DNA from: Siphonodentalium dalli
Taxonomy: Eukaryota; Mollusca; Scaphopoda; Gadilida; Siphonodentaliidae
Length of the DNA stretch: 64,000 nt
Direction: 5' to 3'
Assembly: GCA_032622095.1 (NCBI GenBank)
Contig: CP136066.1
Location: forward strand, 150,240,224 to 150,304,223
Below the pieces are notes generated by a model that did no database searches, had not been told where the DNA came from, and saw nothing but the letters and a program-made list of their open reading frames with translations. The position numbers were made by a program, and so were the translations under genes. This document shows, piece by piece, positions 51,801 to 60,900 of the stretch (within the stretch, counting starts at the first letter, position 1; each line of letters begins with the position of its first letter).

Positions 51801-54800
51801 TGTTTTGCGACAGTCTCCACTCGCAGCAAACACAACAAAAATGGGTGAGTTATCAACATCTCTCATATGAGTATGAAGACAAGATGACTGTATATTAACC
51901 CTTTCTATACTAAATGGATTCTCCAGTAAGTTATAAAAGTATAGATTGGAATGGTCTATTATTCATCTGGAGGGAAGTTCAGGAAACATAAGCAGACGAC
52001 AGATCTTACTATGCAGAAAAAGTCCCATTCATTTGCAGGAAATTTTCAGATAATAAGTTCAACATATGGTGTATGGCTGTTTGTTGAACTTATTATCTGA
52101 ACAATTCCTAAGGAAACTACTCGTCAATGAGTATTGAGTACAGAAAGGGTTAACATTTACCTGGTGTATCACTGTGTATCGCTCACGGAAAAGTTCACCT
52201 TTACTGTTAGCAGATGCATGGAGTACAGGTTCCGGTATACCAAGGGTGCTACTCCTTAAAATGGAAAATGGTTAAAAAGGCTTAACTCCAAACAAATTGA
52301 TATTCCGAATATATGAACTATAACATAATACATCTGCATCTTTCTAAAAAAATATAGCATATATTTCTTTCTGATCTATTGCCACAACCAGAAAAAGAAA
52401 TATATTGTCATAATACTTTATAACAAGAGGTCTACCCAAAGATTCATATGACATTTAGCGACGATCCGATGAGGGATGTGGCCTGTAGGGTGTGCCAAAG
52501 GATTTAGTCATGCAAAGAATAAAATCCAAATCATGTTTTTCCTAAAAAATAATTCAAATTCAATAGCTCCCATCCAGAGGTGATCCCAAACATGCCTGTT
52601 AATTTTCAAAACATTTCCCTTTAATGATGGGCTGCAGGCAAAATGAAATTTGGTGATGGTCGGATGAGGGATGTGGCCAAATTGTTGATGGATGCACGGA
52701 CCGACAACGGACTCAACCCATGGCAATAGCTCAAACTTGACTTGAGCTAAAAAAAACAATCAAAGTAGGTTAACTATCACTAATTATTAATTGGAAGATC
52801 ACTAGTGTTGAAACGATTAGTCAACTAATCAGCATTTGACTCAATTATTACACATATCGATGCTGAAATCCGCCAGCCAATTAGTAAAAACAAATCCCCA
52901 AGATGACCTACTGATCAGCATAAATAACACAAGGTGTAAAGATTCCTTCAAATAATGAAAACCTTCAATAAAATGGTACCCTTATTACTCAGATATCCAG
53001 TTATTACTCCCTTTATTGACCCTTTGATGACACCGATATGCCACCGAGTATTAACACATGCAGGTGTAGCACGTGCAGATTGAGAGCTCAACTAATCATG
53101 CATGGTGTACCTAGTTTTCTCAAAAGGTGCTGATAACTATGTGCTGCTGCACTACATGTAACTGGCATGCTGTTTTAATTAGCTTGTATATTATTCGCTA
53201 CACTGATCATTCTATGGTTCTTGTTCAAGTTGTTATCCAACTCATCAACCCGGAACTTTTAAAACTTTTGAGCGAAACTGATAGCACCGGTTCAGTGGTT
53301 CCAGATTTTGTTCGGTGTTGCATATTTTGGATATCCTGATTTCTTAGCAATCATCTCTACTATTTATTCATATAGATTTAAAATAGATACATTCATCAAG
53401 CCTATCATTTTTATTTTTGACTGGATTTCTTACAAGGAATAGTTTACAAAATATCATTTGAAAACACGTTCTGTTGTCAATCATGTCCCCAGGAGATGGG
53501 ATTTAAACTAATTGACATGCAGGCGACTTCTCTCATCGTATAGTCGACTTCTGAAAACCCCTAATCGTTTCAACATAAAGATCACTTTTGGCAAACCATG
53601 CCAGTCAGTACAAATTAGAGTACTACACCTAAAAATAAAAGAGACATTTCACTGAGGTTAATCATTTTTTGTTTAAAGGACCATAAACTCTATAGAAATG
53701 AATGGACAAAACACCTGTTGCACATGAATATTGTTCCCCTGGTTACGTTGCTACCACATAGGCTGTGTCCACAGCGGTAGTTTCTATTGATAACCCATCC
53801 ATGAGTTACTGAAATTTGCATGAACCCTGTGCCAATGCATTATCTTATATATGCGAGTCTCCCATAGGGAGCCTCACATATATAAGAGTATGCATTGGCC
53901 TAACAATATTTACCTTGAACTTGTAAGCCAGTGCATTCTCTTATATATGTGGGGCTCCCTATAGGAGGCTCGCATATTTAAGAGAATGCACTGGCACAGG
54001 ATATTTGATGATGCAACAGCACAGCTCCAATCATGAAAGGGTTAAATTGTAAATATGAAACGAGGGATTATAAGTGCATTCAAATGCTATGCACAATAGA
54101 GAACTATTATACATAACAATATCCTCTAATTGGCCCCTGAAAAGAGTGAGTTATATCCCATTAAATATCATTTATAAATTACAACTTGTATTTGTTTACA
54201 ATTTTTAGTGAATGCCAGACCATCACTGATTAGTTCAGTATACTACTGGAACTACGATTTCTATGATTACATACGGTATGAACTTTTTTCTGTCTGCACT
54301 GTAGTTAAGTCGTGGCACTGAGAAGGCATCAATAACAGTCAACACTTTATCTCTGTAAAATGATAATGTAAAACAGTAAAGACAAATTGTACACTCATTT
54401 CTTGGCTATCAAGAAACTATGTCCGCTAACCAATGTATCATTCAGCCAAGCCTTGAAATAGTGTGTCTGTCATTTGCAGAATGAGGTCCCCATCCCCAGA
54501 GGTTGAATTTAGTGATGCTACCCCGCATAGCGGGCTAGCATCACAAATTCACCCTCTGGGAACCTCATTCTGCTTACACCTCAGCAGAATGAGGTCCCCA
54601 GAGGGTGAATTTGGTGATGCTAGCCTGCTATGTGGGGTAGCATCACTAAATTCACTCTCTGGGGACCTCATTTTGCAAATGACAGACACACTATTTCAAG
54701 GCTTGCATTCAGCTAATATTGCTGAAAATACCAATCATACTGATCATAACATTTCAGAAAACACATGGTCTGAACTATTCACATATCGTAGATATGTATC

Positions 54801-54897
54801 TTAAAGTGATGTATGTATCTAACACTCCGCTGAGGCGTCGCCGAACAGAATAATACTCGTGCCAAAATAAGTTAATCTCATATATATTTTGAAGACC

Positions 54898-54934
<37 letters not shown>

Positions 54935-57900
54935 ATGTCTGTCATTTATACAAATCTACGATTCTCGACTGATCTGGACGAAACTTGGTACGTGTGTGTA
55001 GTTTGACCAGGCGGTCGACGTTGTCGTATTGGCGAGCCCGTGCGGCGCCCGCTTCGCGCATGCGCAGACGAGATCTCGGAAACGGGTGGAGCTATCGACT
55101 TGAAATTTGGTATGTGAATGTATCTTGCCCCGGATACAAATTTTATCGGGTCGCCGAGCCCGTGCGACGCCAGCTTCGCGCATGCGCAGACGAGATCTCG
55201 GAAACAGGTGGAGCTATCGACTTGAAATTTGGTATGTGAATGTATCTTGCCCCGGATACGAATTTTATCGGGTCGCCGAGCCCGTGCGACGCCAGCTTCG
55301 CGCAGACCAGATCTCGGAAACGGGTGGATCTATCTACTTGAAATTTGGTTTTTGAATAGCCCGGACAACGTCGGGCTCATCGGCTAGTCTAATATATATT
55401 TGATGAAAGTTTGTGTGTGTGTGGCCGCGATGGACTCAACGACTGGACCGATTTCGACGAAACTTGGTACGGGCACGTAGTATCACCCGGGAACCAACAT
55501 GGGCCCATCCATTTGTTCGTGCGGCATGACCTTCACCTTCAAAACTCATATCTCCGGTGCTAGAGTCCTCGGCACGGCGTGGTTGTGGTACGATGTAGGA
55601 AGGACAACTCTATATTCATACGACGTCGACGAACGTTACACACAGATATTGTCAATTTGCAGGCTATTAAGAATCGTGTATCTATCCCAAAATATAGCAT
55701 TTACAATAGATATTGTCAATTTGCAGGCTATTAAGAATCGTGTATCTATCCCAAAATATTGCATTTACAATTTCTGATATATAAATTTTGTTACAGCTGA
55801 TATTCTTAAGTCTATTGTGGAATCATTTATATTTTTATGTTATATTATTTTCCACACCTCGCTTAGTGCCAAGTCGTGTAGAGTTACCTCGCGGGTAACA
55901 GTTCGCTAAATATCATCATCTTTATGGTCTGGAATCTCATCCAAGAATCCATTTAGCTGAAATGGCTTCCAGAATGCCCGAAATTTTTGTTAAAGCCGTG
56001 TACGAATCTTCCGGTGGCCCCCAAGCCGTGAATGCCAACAACAACGACATTGTTGGACTTTGACGGCGAGAAAATAATTAGTTATAATTAGTTAAAATCT
56101 ACTAAATACACACAATACTATTTTCTCTTTACGGTAATGTGAGAATTTTCGGTGCCTGAATGCCAACAACGTTGTCGGGTAAAACTGGCGGATTTTTACG
56201 GATGAAATTTGATACATAGGGTATCTCGGTATCCGCTGTGCCGATTTCCACCATTTTTGGGGTGTTGGTGTAGATGGGAATGCCAATAACTTTCGTCTCA
56301 CCGAGATGCCCGTGCGGCGTGACGTTGACCTTCGAGTGACCTTGAACTCATATCTCGGGAACCGCTGAGCTGATTTCCACCGAATTTGGTGGAAACGGGT
56401 AGTTTGATGCGCTGAGCAATTTCGTCACACCCGGATGCCCGTGCGGCGTGACCCTGACCTTTCAAATGACCTTGAACCTGTATCTCGGTATCTGCTGGGC
56501 CGATTTCCACCATTTTCGGGGTGTTGGTGTAGATGGGGATGCCAAGAAATTTCGCCCCACCGAGATGCCCGTGCGGCGTGACCCTGACCTTCAAATGACC
56601 TTGACTCTCTATCTCAGGATCAGATGGGACGATCGGGATACAATTTCGTAGGTAGGAATAGTTCGGGTAGCCAAACATTTTCAACGGGTAGCGGCGTGAC
56701 CTTGACCTTTCAAATGACCTTGAACCTGTATCTCGGGATCCGCTGGGCCGATTTTCTCCATTTTTAGGGTGTTGGTGTAGATGGGGATGCCAATAAAAAA
56801 AACAACACAACGACTATCCCCGTCAGGACAGGTATCCAGCTAGTCTACTATATATTTTGGGACTTCTGTTTGTTAGTCTGTTAGCTATGGCCGGGAAAAC
56901 TGCCAGACGGATTTTGAGGAAATTTTATACCTAGGGTTACTTTTGTCCAGGGAGTGTTTTGGACGGGTCAAATCGTGACCCCGACCTGACCTTGACCTTC
57001 AAAAAGGTCAATTCAAGTTCAAATCGGGTAAAACGGACGGATTTAGACGAAATTTGATACCTAGAGGTACTTTTGTCCGGGGAGTCTTTTGGACGGGTCA
57101 AATCGTTACCCCGACCTGACCTTGTCCTTCAAAAAGGTCAATTCAATGTCAAATCGGGTAAAACGGACGGATTTCGACGAAATTTGATACCTAGGGTTAC
57201 TTTTGTCCGAGGAGTGTTTTGAACGGGGAGAATCGTGACCCCGACCTGACCTTGACCTTCAGAATGGTCAATTCAAGGTCAAATCGGGTAAAAGCCGACG
57301 GATTTCGACGGGTACTTTTGTTGGGTACTTTTGTCCGGGGAGTGTTTTGGACGGATCAAATCGTGACCTCGACCTGACCTTGACATTCAAAATGGTCAAT
57401 TCAAGGTCAAATCGCGCAATTCACCGAAAAGCAGAGGGGAAACAGCCCGGACGAAGTCGGGTCCACCAGCTAGTCTACTATATATTTTGGGACTTCTGTT
57501 TGTCTCTTTGTTTGTCTGTTAGCAATGGCCAGGAAAACTGCCTGACGGATTTCGACGAAATTTGATACCTAGGGTTACTTTTGTCCGGGGAGTGTTTTGG
57601 ACGGGTCAAATCGTGACCTTGACCTTCAAAATGGTAAATTCAAGGACAAATCGCGCCTTTCGACGGGATTTCAACGAAATTTGATACCTACGGGTACTTT
57701 TGTCCGAGAGTGTTTTCGACAGGTCAAATCGTGACCCCCACCTGACCTTGACCTTCAAAATGGTTAATTCAAGGTCAAATCGCGCCTTTCGACGGATTTC
57801 GATGTAATTTTTAGCCCGGACGAGTCGGGTCACCCTGCTAGTTTCATATATTTTATATCCAAATAGTCAGAAAACAGCTTCATTGTTATAAACGAAATAT

Positions 57901-60900
57901 ATGCAGTGATTATTATTGGTGCAATCATTGCTGTAATGTTTATGCCGAATAAAGTGTCCCAAATAAAGTAGTAAATATTTACATTTGTGCATAGTTCAAA
58001 CGTTGTGTTCTCTGAAATGTTATTGTCGATGTGGTTGTAACTTTCGACAATCTTACTTCATTGCTACATTCTTCCAATTGAGATTGTGTTTGGATACTAA
58101 CTGATTGGTTTTATTCAATGATATAAGTACATAACATGTCCATAACTCAGGATAAACAAACAATAAACATGTAATGACTCCGCCAATATGAGTCACTGCA
58201 TAAAATTTCTATATTTATATAATCACGATGTTGCGTGCTACCAACGAAACTCAGAAATGCCACAATGTAAAAGTTGGCGAGCGAACCTCGGAAATTAAAT
58301 TTGAGTCCAAATTCAATAAAATTGGCAATAACTCTGGTTAAAATTGGTGGGCGGAATCCAATTTAGAACTTTTAGTAAACTCACATAACAAATTTAATTC
58401 CATTCAGTTCAGACTTAATAATGTTATCACCCTGAAATGAAAAAAGCAAACAGAAGGACGGACAGATGGACATACCAATAACGTGATATGTCCCGTTTTT
58501 TTTAATAAAAACACATTATGCTAAATTGTCAATTGATCTATCGGCAAACAGGATTTAGTGTGAAATACAGGGGCTATGTTAGTATTATAAAATAACTCAC
58601 GTAACATCATCTTGTTCTGCATTGCATTCTATAACAGCGAGCTCACATGCATCTCTGTTTATCATGGAAGACTTCACTGAAACGAAAAGTATGAACATAA
58701 TTACATACACAATAAGGGCTATTAATGTGGTGAATGAAAAAGAATAAAAGGTTGCTGACTATAATATCTACTGACGAAGGTGGCAGGGGGGAGTTGATTA
58801 CACCAATATGATACAAAGTACATATTCACTAAATATGTTTCACATCTTTAACATGTCAGTTACAGTCAGTAACAATATCCTGAAGTTTTAGGTAAATAGG
58901 ATACGAACTGTAGGAGCAGTTGATTTCTCAGTTAAGACACCCAAGTGCATTTTCACTAAAAAAATTCTAAATTGGGAAAGGATCAATAAATCTAAAATAC
59001 AAGACATTTTCCATCAACACAATTCAATACCTGTTGCACATCTTCAATGTATCAGTGACAATGTACTGAAGTTTTAGGTAAATAGGATTCGAACTGTATG
59101 AGGAGTTGATATCACATCACCAAATTCACCCTCTGGGGACCTCATTCTGCTTAGGTTTCAACTGTTATGGGAGACCTATGATCAGATTGAAGTTCCCCAG
59201 TTGAAGTTGGTGATTTTCACCCATTAGTCACCTCAATTATGCATTTTATCTTCTGCAAATATTACTGGGTGTTTGCAATTGGGGACATAGAGAATAGTTT
59301 CTCAACTTTAATAATTGAATAACAGTGCAAACAAGAATACTTGGAGCTAATTATATTAAAAGATTGTCAATCGAAGCGAGAAAATGAACGACTGATACCA
59401 GCTAAGTACAATTTTCACTGATAGGAACGGGAAACGGAACGAAAGGTTGAACTCAATTGAGAGAGTGACATTTGGTATTCACTATCCACAAATGTGTTGA
59501 TTTTATCCAGTGAAATATATTGTAAGCTCAATCTTATGAAGAGAAATAATTTGTTCTTAAAATGTATGAGAATCGATCAAAAGATCTGATTTACGAAACA
59601 GTTCATTCTGGAATTTAATGTTTCCACCATAATGCCCATTTGACATTACCATCAGTTGCCGAGGTCACGCATGTGCAGTGTGCACACTGTACAATATAAT
59701 TTACGATTTTGAGCAGGCCTGGCATTCTCAGAAATCTAGGAGAGCAAAAAAATCGCCCTCCTGAAAAGGTCTAGGAGGGCTATTATTTGTGCCGAGCACA
59801 GGAGGGCGAAAATGTTTGCCAAAATCAGACATAGTAAATATTCCACTCCACATGTACAGTATTGATAAAAATAAAGTACATGTCAGTATTAAACTATTAC
59901 AATAATTGCTGAGTTTGTTGTTTTCATTACACAAAATATTTTAATATTAAATAACAAGATATGTTGTTACTTTAGCTAGTAATGTATTTAGTAACAATTC
60001 AGACAACTATTCTTTTTACATTTAAGTATTTTATTAGTATTTACATGAACATTGAATTTGAAATCCAAATCAGTCCCATTGTATTACGAAATGAAAGCGT
60101 TGTTTCAGAGTAGCAGCTCTTCTATCGATAGTGGTGATAAATCCAGTGACAGTATTGTGAGTCAGATTACACAGACCATGCGTGGGAGGCATGACGCAAT
60201 ACTTCAAAGTGACATAACTCTGAACGGTGTGTCTATTTCACAGAGGCACGTGCTTCCGGTGGAAATGTTGCTACAACGTAATCAATATCGCTTGTACATT
60301 TCGCCAGGGACAGTCGGAATGCGGCTTATAGATCAAAGGTCCCATACCGACATCGTTTAACACTTCGTTGCCGACTCTGTTAGTACATAGATCATTACTT
60401 ACACACGGGTCCTGGAGAGCGATGTTTTGCCGTTTGGGAGGGCGTTATTTAGTCCGCCTGGATTATTTTCAGGCGGGCGGTAGGCGAGCGATTTTATCGC
60501 TCGCCTCAGAATGCCAGGCCTGTTTTGAGGCAGTATTTTACTCATAAAACACAATAAAATAACTAAATAATAAATGTCCTATCGTAGACGAGGCGGGCTA
60601 TAAAAAGCCCGCCTTAGAAAATTCTAGGCGGGCTGTAGGCGGGCAGCCCGCCAGCCCGCCTTGAGATTTCCAGGCCTGGATACTTTCCAGAAGATGAGGC
60701 CTAAGCAGAATGAGGTCCCCAGAGGGTGAGTTTGGTGACACTAAATTCACCCTCTGGGGACCTCATTCTGCAAATGACAGACACACTATTTGCAGGCTTG
60801 ATTGGGAACACGAAATAAAATAGAAAGGACTGAAGAGAGAAATTCTCAAAATTAGCTAAAGGAGAGGCAGACAGCAAGAAAGAGAAGACAGTCAGAGATA

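Noticed and set aside
60052-60360. 102-codon frame as a hAT transposase
   Set aside because: No RNase-H-like catalytic or dimerisation motif; length and serine-rich start do not support it.
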